From Brevibacterium ihuae (lineage in GTDB: Bacteria; Actinomycetota; Actinomycetes; Actinomycetales; Brevibacteriaceae): a stretch of 64,000 bases of DNA. Location of the stretch: NCBI RefSeq assembly GCF_900184225.1, contig NZ_FXWZ01000003.1, positions 1,553,684 to 1,617,683 on the forward strand, in the 5' to 3' direction. Below the pieces are notes generated by a model. It was not told the DNA's origin. It saw only the letters and a program-made list of their open reading frames with translations, and did no database searches. Positions within the stretch are counted from its first letter, which is position 1, and every line of letters begins with the position of its first letter. The position numbers and the translations under genes were made by a program. Below are positions 1 through 6,878 of the stretch, piece by piece.

Positions 1-975
1 TCGACCGAGACGCTCGTGCTGTCGCCCACCGGGCACATCGAGCACTGGCTGCGTCTCGTGCGCGACGACGAGCGGCTGTGGGTGCTCACCGACGGCGACG
101 CCGAGGCCGCCCGTGCCTTCCTCGAATCGATGAAGTTCATGATGCGCGTCGAGATCGCCGACGTCAGCGCGGAGTTCCAGTGCCTCGGCCTCGACGCCGG
201 ACCGGGTGATGCCGTGCAGGGGGATGCTGCGGGGCATGGGACTGGTGCGGACGGTGCTGCGGCGCGGGGGCCGGCAGGGCTGCCCGCCGGTCTGCCCGCG
301 GTGGTTGTGTGGGATGACCCGTGGCCGGAGATCGGCGAGGGCTCGGCCTCGTACGCGGCGGTCGACCTCGGCATGCCGGTGGCTTCGCCGGAGCATCCCG
401 GCGGCGAGCACCGCTTCCGGATCGCTGTGTGCCCGAAGGCGGAGCTCGCCGAATGGGATCCGGCGGCGGCCGGGGTCGAGGTCGTCGGCCGCGACGCATG
501 GGAGGCACTCCGGGTCGAGGCCTGGCGTCCCGGCACCGCCGAGGTCGACCACAAGGCGCTCGTCGGGGAGCTCGACGTGCTCCGCACCGCGGTCCACCTC
601 GCGAAGGGCTGCTACCGGGGGCAGGAGGCGGTCGCCCGCGTCCACAATCTCGGGCAGCCGCCGCGCCGCCTCGTGTTCCTCCACCTCGACGGATCGGCCC
701 ACGCGCTGCCCGAACCCGGGGCCGAGGTCCGCGCCGAGGTGCGCGGTGCCGTCCGGCCGGTCGGGCAGGTGACCTCGGCCGCGCTCCACCACGAGCTCGG
801 TCCGATCGCGCTCGCTCTCGTCAAGCGGAACCTGCCGGCCGAGGAGCCGCTGCTCGTCGAGGTCCCCGGGGAGGAGCAGATCGCGGCGAACCAGGAGACC
901 GTCGTCGTGCTCGAGCGGAACAACCGGGCCGGCGTCCCGCGGATCGATCGCGACGTCGACCGGCGTCGTCGCTGA
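1..975 (+). CDS. ygfZ: Folate-binding YgfZ-type protein, 5' end missing
   Basis: Tetrahydrofolate-binding protein of the YgfZ/GcvT-like family, which supports iron-sulfur enzymes. The reading frame is open to base 1 and no start is visible, so the gene begins outside the window; the GTG at 16 is unlikely to be the real start. The family signature KGCYRGQEAVAR lies at about residues 197-208 counted from base 16, followed by GQPPRR as in the family. An Ala/Gly-rich insert of roughly 40 residues (about 60-95) interrupts the N-terminal half and looks like a loop expansion. The stop is TGA. gabT follows on the same strand after 155 bp. Family assignment is firm; the cellular role is by homology. 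Confidence 0.88.
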   Translation, partial: STETLVLSPTGHIEHWLRLVRDDERLWVLTDGDAEAARAFLESMKFMMRVEIADVSAEFQCLGLDAGPGDAVQGDAAGHGTGADGAAARGPAGLPAGLPAVVVWDDPWPEIGEGSASYAAVDLGMPVASPEHPGGEHRFRIAVCPKAELAEWDPAAAGVEVVGRDAWEALRVEAWRPGTAEVDHKALVGELDVLRTAVHLAKGCYRGQEAVARVHNLGQPPRRLVFLHLDGSAHALPEPGAEVRAEVRGAVRPVGQVTSAALHHELGPIALALVKRNLPAEEPLLVEVPGEEQIAANQETVVVLERNNRAGVPRIDRDVDRRRR

Positions 976-1130
976 GGGCCGGCGCGACCACGGGGCAGCA
1001 GCTCCGACCACGGGACTGCAAACCTCGCTCCCGGGCTGCAGATCCGCCGCCGGGGCCGCGCACCCCGACCACGGTGCCGCAGGCCCGCCGCGCGTGGCGA
1101 CGCGCGCGGAATGGGTCTAGGGTCTGAGGC
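976..1130. repeat. Degenerate short tandem repeats between ygfZ and gabT
   Basis: The spacer contains three or four diverged units of about 20-30 bp built on CGACCACGG followed by a GCAG or TGCAG core (starts near 986, 1007 and 1067). They do not form a clear terminator stem. The gabT promoter occupies the right end. Confidence 0.4.
1118..1123 (+). promoter_or_regulatory. -10 element of gabT, leaderless-type promoter
   Basis: TAGGGT lies 7 bp before the gabT ATG. The gap is so short that transcription would start at or next to the start codon, which fits a leaderless mRNA. No Shine-Dalgarno sequence is needed or obvious. Confidence 0.45.
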
Positions 1131-2495
1131 ATGAGCACTCAGGAACTGGGCGGCGCCGCACTGCCGCAGGAACGCATCATCGCAACCGAGATCCCCGGAC
1201 CGAGTTCCCAGGCCATCGAGGCCCGGCGCGCGAAGGCCGTCGCCGCCGGCGTCGCCTCGAGCCTGCCGGCCTACGTCGTCGCCGCGGGCGGCGGGATCCT
1301 CAAGGACGCCGACGGCAACCAGATCATCGACCTCGGCTCCGGCATCGCCGTGACCACGGCCGGCAACTCGAACCCGCGGGTCGTCGAGCGCGCGGCGGCC
1401 CAGCTCGCCGCCTTCACCCACACGTGCTTCATGGTCAACCCGTACGAGTCGTACATCGAGCTCGCGGAGAAGCTCAACGCGCTCACCCCGGGCGACTTCG
1501 AGAAGCGCACCGTGCTCCTCAACTCCGGCGCGGAGGCGGTGGAGAACGCGGTGAAGATCGCCCGCGCCCACACCAAGCGCGACGCCGTCGTCGTGTTCGA
1601 CCACGCCTACCACGGCCGCACCAACCTCACCATGGCGATGACGGCGAAGGCCCACCCGTACAAGGCGGGCTTCGGTCCGTTCGCCGGCGAGGTCTACCGC
1701 GCCCCGATGTCCTACCCGTACCGCGACAACGACGCGGCCGGCACCAAGGTCTCCGGCGAGGACGCGGCGAAGCGCGTGATGACGATGATCGACAAGCAGA
1801 TCGGCGCCGACAACGTCGCCGCGCTCGTCATCGAGCCGATCCAGGGCGAGGGCGGCTTCATCGTCCCCGCCGAGGGATTCCTCCCCGCACTCGTCGAGTA
1901 CGCGCGCGCCAACGGCATCGTCTTCGTCGCCGACGAGGTGCAGGCCGGATTCGCTCGCACCGGCAAGATGTTCGCGAGCGAGTGGGAGGGCATCGAGCCC
2001 GACCTCGTGACGACCGCCAAGGGCATCGCCGGCGGTCTGCCGCTGTCGGCCGTGACCGGTCGGAAGGAGATCATCGATTCGGTGGGCGCCGGCGGACTCG
2101 GCGGCACCTACGGCGGCAACCCGACCGCGGTCGCCGCCGCGCTCGGTGCGATCGAGGCCTACGAGCAGGACGACCTCGTGTCCCGCGCGCTGCAGATCGG
2201 CGAGATCATCACCGAGCGGGTGGTGCGCCTCCAGACGCGCTTCCCCGAGGTCGGCGACATCCGCGGCCGCGGCGCGATGCAGGCGATCGAGCTCGTCGCC
2301 AAGGATTCGATCGAGCCGAACCCGGAACTCGCGAAGGCCGTCGCCGCTTACGCCGCGAAGAACGCCGTGCTCGTGCTCGTCACCGGGACTTTCGGCAACG
2401 TGCTCCGGTTCCTCCCGCCGCTCACCATCAGCGACGAGCTGCTCCACGAGGCCTTCGACGTCCTCGAAGAGGCCTTCGCCGACGCCCTGAGCTGA
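1131..2495 (+). CDS. gabT: 4-aminobutyrate aminotransferase
   Basis: PLP-dependent class III aminotransferase of 454 residues, full length for GabT; it moves the amino group of 4-aminobutyrate to 2-oxoglutarate, giving succinate semialdehyde. Visible motifs: LLNSGAEAVENAVK (129-142) that grips the cofactor phosphate, the Asp of VADEVQAGFARTGK (D268) and the Schiff-base lysine in TTAKGIAGG (K297). The long N-terminal segment before the fold (about 30 residues) is normal for actinobacterial GabT. No succinate-semialdehyde dehydrogenase is adjacent, so other omega-amino acids are possible substrates. A -10 box sits directly upstream. Confidence 0.93.
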   Translation: MSTQELGGAALPQERIIATEIPGPSSQAIEARRAKAVAAGVASSLPAYVVAAGGGILKDADGNQIIDLGSGIAVTTAGNSNPRVVERAAAQLAAFTHTCFMVNPYESYIELAEKLNALTPGDFEKRTVLLNSGAEAVENAVKIARAHTKRDAVVVFDHAYHGRTNLTMAMTAKAHPYKAGFGPFAGEVYRAPMSYPYRDNDAAGTKVSGEDAAKRVMTMIDKQIGADNVAALVIEPIQGEGGFIVPAEGFLPALVEYARANGIVFVADEVQAGFARTGKMFASEWEGIEPDLVTTAKGIAGGLPLSAVTGRKEIIDSVGAGGLGGTYGGNPTAVAAALGAIEAYEQDDLVSRALQIGEIITERVVRLQTRFPEVGDIRGRGAMQAIELVAKDSIEPNPELAKAVAAYAAKNAVLVLVTGTFGNVLRFLPPLTISDELLHEAFDVLEEAFADALS

Positions 2496-2620
2496 CCCGG
2501 CCCCAAGCCTCCTGGGACTTGGCCAGGCCCCTGACCCTGGTCTCGGTCTCGGGCTCCCGGGCACCCGGCCCTCTGGGCCTCGGGTCCGGGCCTCGGGCCT
2601 CGGGCCTCGGGCCGGACCCG
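2496..2620. repeat. Low-complexity GGGCCTC repeats downstream of gabT
   Basis: The segment 2571-2614 repeats GGGCCTC/GGGCCTCG several times, with CTGGTCTCGGTCTCGGG just before. No gene and no clear terminator is seen here apart from the palindrome that follows. Confidence 0.5.
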
Positions 2621-2623
2621 TCG

Positions 2624-2675
2624 AGTGGTCGTGTTCGGTCGAATACTCGCGAGTATTCGACCGAACACGACCACT
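2624..2675. repeat. Perfect 52-bp palindrome, left flank of the DUF559 gene
   Basis: The two 26-bp arms match perfectly with no loop; the centre is between 2649 and 2650 in GAATACTCGCGAGTATTC. With one mismatched pair at 2623/2676 the symmetry reaches 2621-2678. It lies between the convergent ends of gabT and the DUF559 gene, only 8 bp beyond the latter's stop codon. It could work as a two-way terminator, but there is no T-tract. A second, less perfect copy stands upstream of the same gene at 3685-3742. Confidence 0.95.
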
Positions 2676-2683
2676 TGATGCAT

Positions 2684-3580
2684 TCACCACAGGGCGCGGC
2701 GCAGTCGGGGCAACCAGTCCCGGTCAGTCATGCCCGCAGTGATGCGGATGACGAGGTATCCGAGGTCGCGCAGTTCGTCGTAGCGCCCGATGTCGTACTG
2801 CCACTGCGCCTCCTCCCGGTGGTGCCGACCCTCGTACTCGAGGACGACCTTCCGGTCCTCGTAGCCCAGATCCGGTTCGATCACCGCGCCCGAGGGGAGC
2901 CGGATCCGCGGGTGCACGCGGGGTTCGGGCAGCCCGGCCCGGACGATCGTGAGCCTGATGTCCGTCTCCCGGGGCGAGTCGACCCCCTCGCGCGCCTCGG
3001 CGAGGGCGGCCAGCAGTCGCCGCCTCCCGCGGAACCGCGTGTGGCCGTTGAGGAAGTCGGTGAGCGCGGGATGCGAGACGACGGGCGGGCCGTGCCATTT
3101 CCCCATGAGCGCATCGCAGATCTGCACGAGGTTCCAGGGCGAGGTGAGACCGGCGACCTCCGCCAGGACGAACCCGGGGTGGTTGATCCGCAGGCCGAAC
3201 CTGTCGATGGGATCGACCCGCTGGGTCCGGTGGCCGACGACACCGTCCAGTCGCACCCTGCTGGTCCCCGGAACGATGACGTGGAGCGGTCCGTTCCGGA
3301 GGCGAGGAGGCAGGGGGAGACCGGTGAGCTGGGCCGCGGTGAGGGAGCAGAAAACCGCCTGCGGGCGCACGCTCTGGAGTACGCGGGCCCGGCGGAACAG
3401 GGCGACCCATTCCTCGTCCGCCCAATGCGGAACGGTGGCGATCTCGGTCGCCCGCGTCGATTCGACCGCTCCGCGGAACGGTCGGAGGGCGGCCGGTGAG
3501 TTCCGGATCTCATAGCTCGTGTGGCCGGATTCCCCTGCCCGGGCGCGCGTGATGACCTGCGGCACGATGATCTGCTTCAT
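2684..3580 (-). CDS. AbiEi-like/DUF559 (Vsr-type endonuclease fold) protein
   Basis: A 298-residue protein. The C-terminal third (about 225-295) matches DUF559, a Vsr/PD-(D/E)XK nuclease relative: IEPDLGY (D237), VVLEYEGRHH (E248, E250, H253/H254), then D263-x2-R266 and GYLVIRIT. The N-terminal part resembles the domain found in proteins annotated as AbiEi-type antitoxins, but I cannot prove that from sequence. ATG at 3580 was chosen because upstream codons run into repeats and GA-rich filler; the ribosome site is weak. The gene stands alone and is bracketed by two copies of a long palindrome. Target and partner are unknown; proteins of this kind occur dispersed in actinobacterial genomes. 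Confidence 0.75.
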   Translation of the reverse strand: MKQIIVPQVITRARAGESGHTSYEIRNSPAALRPFRGAVESTRATEIATVPHWADEEWVALFRRARVLQSVRPQAVFCSLTAAQLTGLPLPPRLRNGPLHVIVPGTSRVRLDGVVGHRTQRVDPIDRFGLRINHPGFVLAEVAGLTSPWNLVQICDALMGKWHGPPVVSHPALTDFLNGHTRFRGRRRLLAALAEAREGVDSPRETDIRLTIVRAGLPEPRVHPRIRLPSGAVIEPDLGYEDRKVVLEYEGRHHREEAQWQYDIGRYDELRDLGYLVIRITAGMTDRDWLPRLRRALW

Positions 3581-3684
3581 CCCCGCATCGAACCCGCACT
3601 CGGGAGCGCTGCGGAACCCCCGCCTCGGCCCTGGGGAGAAGCCGGCCCGTGTGGCGTGGCCTGTGACCTCAGGTCGGCCCACCC

Positions 3685-3742
3685 TCGAGTGGTCATGTTC
3701 GGTCGAATACTCGCGAGTATTCGACCAGAAGTGACCACTCGA
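3685..3742. repeat. Imperfect 58-bp palindrome, right flank of the DUF559 gene
   Basis: Second copy of the 2624-2675 element. The central 26 bp (3701-3726, core GAATACTCGCGAGTATTC) and the outer arms (TCGAGTGGTCA paired with TGACCACTCGA) still match; mismatches occur only at four pairs between them. It lies 105 bp upstream of the DUF559 start codon. Confidence 0.9.
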
Positions 3743-3773
3743 CGGACTGGCGTGCAAGAAGTGACCACTCGAC
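3727..3773. repeat. 17-bp direct repeat of the palindrome arm
   Basis: AGAAGTGACCACTCGAC occurs at 3727-3743 and again at 3757-3773. The second copy is an arm-only remnant, as if part of the palindrome had been duplicated 30 bp away. Confidence 0.85.
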
Positions 3774-3987
3774 GAAGGGCCGGGTCGGAAGGAATGGCCG
3801 AACTGCCCGTGAGGAGGGGGCGGGGCCAAGGGCCGAGCCTGAGGAGGAGAACGGCCCGAGGGAGAGGAGCTGAGCCCGAGGGGGAAGAACTGGGTGCCGG
3901 GCAGTCAGGCGGCGGGGCCGGGAAGGAGAGTCCCGCGAAAGGAGCGCCCTGCGGAATGAAAGCGCTGCCCTTCCGGTTGTGCGGAGC

Positions 3988-5073
3988 ATGAAGCTCTCTG
4001 TCCTCGATCTCATCCCGGTGCGCGGTGAACAGACGACCGCTGACGCCCTCCATGCCTCGAAGCAGCTCGTCGAGACCGCCGACCGGCTCGGCTACACCCG
4101 CTACTGGGTGGCCGAGCACCACAACATGCAGTCCGTCGCGTCGACCACGCCGGGCATCGAGCTCATGCACCTCGGGCAGAACACCGAGCGCATCCGCCTG
4201 GGATCCGGCGGGGTCATGTTGCCCAACCATGCCCCGCTCGCCGTCGCGGAGCAGTTCTCGCTGCTCGCCGCGGTGTACGGCGACCGGATCGACCTGGGCA
4301 TCGGGCGGGCTCCGGGCACCGACCCCATCACCTCGATGGCGATGCGCGGCCACCTGGGCGAGGGGCGGATGGTCGATCGCGAGGGGAACCCGATCGACCC
4401 CGTCGAGGCATTCCCGCAGCACGTGATGGACACGATCGCACTGCTGTCGCCGGACGGTGCCGCCGTGCCGATGTTCGGAGGACGCGAGCACCGACTCGCG
4501 GCGACCCCGCGCCCGACCGCCTCACCGCAGGTGTGGCTGCTCGGCTCGAGCGGGTACTCGGCGCAGCTGTCCGCCGCGCTCGGGCTGCCCTACGTGTTCG
4601 CCCACCACTTCTCCGGCCACGGCACCGAGGCCGCGCTCAACCTCTACCGGAACTCCTTCAGCCCCACTGCACACCCAGGTCAGCCGGAGACCGGGAGTCC
4701 GACGACCTTCCTCACCGTCAACGCCGTCGTCGCCGACACCCGTGAGGAGGCGCTCGAGCTCGCCGAACCGTACATGTTCACCATGGCGAACCTCCGGATC
4801 GGTGCTCCGATCACCACCCTGCCGCTCGTCGGCGCCGATGTGCGGGAGAAGATGACCGCCGGCCACCGGGAGGTCGCGGAGAAGATGATCACGGCGTGGG
4901 TCGTCGGGACCCCGGAGGAGGCCGCCGAGCAGCTGCGCGAGACTGCCGAGCGGTTCGAGGTCGACGAGGTGATGATCCATCCCGTCGCCGGCGGGCGGCC
5001 CGAGGATCCGATCGACGAGACGCCCGCCCGCGTCCGCACGCTCGAGCACCTCGCCGAGGTCCTCCTGGGCTGA
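3988..5073 (+). CDS. LLM-class flavin-dependent oxidoreductase (MsnO8-like)
   Basis: Single-component flavin monooxygenase-like protein of 361 residues with the bacterial luciferase TIM barrel. Family features: MKLSVLDLIPV at the N-terminus, the RYWVAEHHNM motif, RIRLGSGGVMLPNHAPL and DLGIGRAPGTDP. It would use FMNH2 (or F420), but the substrate cannot be read from sequence. ATG 3988 was chosen over GTG 3979 because family members begin exactly there; GGAG sits too close to be a good ribosome site, so the start is moderately sure. The gene converges with the serine hydrolase gene across a 68-bp gap. Confidence 0.85.
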   Translation: MKLSVLDLIPVRGEQTTADALHASKQLVETADRLGYTRYWVAEHHNMQSVASTTPGIELMHLGQNTERIRLGSGGVMLPNHAPLAVAEQFSLLAAVYGDRIDLGIGRAPGTDPITSMAMRGHLGEGRMVDREGNPIDPVEAFPQHVMDTIALLSPDGAAVPMFGGREHRLAATPRPTASPQVWLLGSSGYSAQLSAALGLPYVFAHHFSGHGTEAALNLYRNSFSPTAHPGQPETGSPTTFLTVNAVVADTREEALELAEPYMFTMANLRIGAPITTLPLVGADVREKMTAGHREVAEKMITAWVVGTPEEAAEQLRETAERFEVDEVMIHPVAGGRPEDPIDETPARVRTLEHLAEVLLG

Positions 5074-5141
5074 GTCCAGGAGAGGACTCCGGGCAGGCGA
5101 CCCGCACCGGCGCCCGTGATCCCCATCATCCACGTGTCCAC

Positions 5142-6806
5142 TCAGACGCGCGCCGCTCGGGCGAGGCGGAGCCCCGCGACGACGGTCGCGGCTGCGAGGG
5201 CCACGACGACGAGCCCGCCGCCGGCCGCCAGATCGGGCGCCCACCGTGCGAGGCCTGCCGGGCCGAGGCCGGTCGTCGCCGGGAGGACGACGGCCATCGC
5301 TGCGGCCGCAGCCGCGCAGAGGACGGCCGAGATGCCGAACCGAGTCGCCGCGGTGCGCACCGCGGACCGCTCGGAGGATCTCCCACCAGTCCGTGTCGGC
5401 ACGCGCGCCGGCCGGAGGAGGACGACCCCGAGCCACGAGACGGCCCCGATGACCGCGATGCCGACTGCGCCGAGCGCGAGCGGATAGGTCGCGGAGCGCG
5501 CCGGAGCGGGCGACTCCGAGCCGAACACCGCGGTCGCAGCGGAGCTCGCGGTGCGGACGAGGTCAGCGGACCCCGGCTCCCCGTACTCGTCGACGACGAT
5601 CACCACGGCCCGATCGAGCGCGGGCAGCAGCTCGACCCGGGTGAAGGTCCCCGGGATCGCACCGGAGTGATGGATCCGCTCGACGGCGGTCCCGTCGAGA
5701 TCGACGCTGTCGTAGTTCCACCCGAATCCATATGCGGAGTCCGGGCCCGTGGGTGCGGCGGCCTCCCGAGACCGGGCGTGGAACGCCGCGCCCTCCGGCG
5801 ACAGGTTCCACTGGGCCCACCGGGCGAGATCCGAGAGGTCCCCGGTGAGGTACCCGTAGCCGAGGCCCGCGCCGTCGCAGGTCGCGGGCGCCGCCATGGG
5901 CAGGCCTGCGAAGGGCGCCGATCCGATCCGCGCGGGGCGTGCGCAGCCGTGACCTGCGGCCTGCCCGTCCGGTCCGGTTCCGGCGGAGACAGCTCCCGTA
6001 GCGGCGACCGTCGCGGGGAACTCCTCACCGGTCACCCGCTCGACGAGCGCCTGGAGGACGATGTAGTTCGTGCTCGCATAGGTGAACCCCGATGCCGCGG
6101 CATCCGGCGCCGGCAGCTCGCCGAGGACATCGACGGCACGGGCAGAGGGCCGGTCACGGTCGGTCACCGCGAGGTCATGGGGCAGGCCGCTCGTGTGGGT
6201 GAGGAGCTGCCGGACGGTGAGGCGCCCGGTGGCGTCGGGGAGCTCGGTGAGCACGGTGCCCACCTCGGTGTCGAGATCGATCCGACCCTCCTCGACGAGG
6301 GTGTCGACGAGGTGGCCGGTGACGCCCTTCGACACCGAACCCCAACGGGTAGCCGCCGGGGGTGCGGTGCCGTCGCCCTCCGGTGGGTCGCCTGCCGCCT
6401 GCGCCTCGATGCCGACGCTGCTCACGACCACGGCGCGTGCGTGCGGGGTCTCCAGCGCGGTGAGGAGGGAGTCCAGACGGTCCTCGGCATCCGTGCGCAC
6501 CGGGGCCGCCGCGACAGCGCTGACGCCCGGCACTGCGAAGGCTGACAGCAGTGCGAGGACGAGTGCTGTGATCCCGGATGCGAGTCGCGAGGGGAGAGCG
6601 CGGACTCTGCGGGACGGATGAGAAAGCTGGGGATACGACGGGGTGGGGTGGGGAACCTCCTGCCCCCACGCTAGGCGCGCCCGGCGCCGGTGAGCGGTGG
6701 GGAAATCCCGATGGGCACCGGGGGATCCCCGTCCGCCGGGACCGTCAGTGCGGGAATCTCGGACCCCGTCCGCCTGAGGGGAAACCCAGCTCCCGTCCGC
6801 CGGCAC
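5142..6806 (-). CDS. Membrane-anchored serine hydrolase, beta-lactamase/PBP class C family
   Basis: Exported class C beta-lactamase-fold hydrolase. The export signal SGITALVLALLSAFAVPG is followed by the catalytic serine in RWGSVSKGVTGH (S-x-x-K), the tyrosine in YASTNYIVLQ (Y-x-N) and HHSGAIPG in the KTG position. At least two, probably three, membrane spans fill the last 110 residues, so the enzyme domain faces outside and is tethered at its C-terminus. The start is uncertain: a good AGGAGG site on the minus strand (about 6654-6659) has no ATG, GTG or TTG at the right distance, and the nearest in-frame GTG is 6806, giving an unusually long N-terminus. Probable esterase or peptidase; substrate unknown. 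Confidence 0.72.
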   Translation of the reverse strand: MPADGSWVSPQADGVRDSRTDGPGGRGSPGAHRDFPTAHRRRARLAWGQEVPHPTPSYPQLSHPSRRVRALPSRLASGITALVLALLSAFAVPGVSAVAAAPVRTDAEDRLDSLLTALETPHARAVVVSSVGIEAQAAGDPPEGDGTAPPAATRWGSVSKGVTGHLVDTLVEEGRIDLDTEVGTVLTELPDATGRLTVRQLLTHTSGLPHDLAVTDRDRPSARAVDVLGELPAPDAAASGFTYASTNYIVLQALVERVTGEEFPATVAATGAVSAGTGPDGQAAGHGCARPARIGSAPFAGLPMAAPATCDGAGLGYGYLTGDLSDLARWAQWNLSPEGAAFHARSREAAAPTGPDSAYGFGWNYDSVDLDGTAVERIHHSGAIPGTFTRVELLPALDRAVVIVVDEYGEPGSADLVRTASSAATAVFGSESPAPARSATYPLALGAVGIAVIGAVSWLGVVLLRPARVPTRTGGRSSERSAVRTAATRFGISAVLCAAAAAAMAVVLPATTGLGPAGLARWAPDLAAGGGLVVVALAAATVVAGLRLARAARV

Positions 6807-6878
6807 AGTCCCAACGGGGGACCTCAGCTCCCGCTCTCCGGGACGCACAGTCCCTGCCGAAGCCTCAGACCCCGCGGA
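6722..6878. repeat. Degenerate tandem repeats upstream of the serine hydrolase gene
   Basis: Four diverged units of about 28-41 bp, each carrying a CCCGTCCGCC or CCCGCTCTCC core near 6729, 6764, 6792 and 6830, fill this stretch. The last unit runs over the stop codon of pepN (6865-6867). The spacing is too irregular and the units too diverged for a CRISPR. Confidence 0.55.

Larger units (their letters stand above)
3581..3987. other. 407-bp intergenic region with the second palindrome and GA-rich filler
   Basis: Upstream region shared by the DUF559 gene (minus) and the luciferase-like gene (plus). It holds the imperfect palindrome at 3685-3742, an extra half-arm at 3757-3773, and then a purine-rich stretch from about 3810 to 3950. 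Open frames in it are short and lack coding character. I see no convincing promoter. Confidence 0.5.

Noticed and set aside
2684-3580. Complete AbiE toxin-antitoxin pair
   Set aside because: No AbiEii nucleotidyltransferase toxin is next to the gene; the neighbours are gabT and a luciferase-like oxidoreductase.
3521-3991. 156-codon plus-strand frame across the second palindrome
   Set aside because: It reads through the palindrome and GA-rich filler, giving only Gly/Arg/Glu-rich sequence.
6722-6878. Possible CRISPR array
   Set aside because: Unit length and sequence vary too much, there are no unique spacers of constant size, and no cas genes are present.
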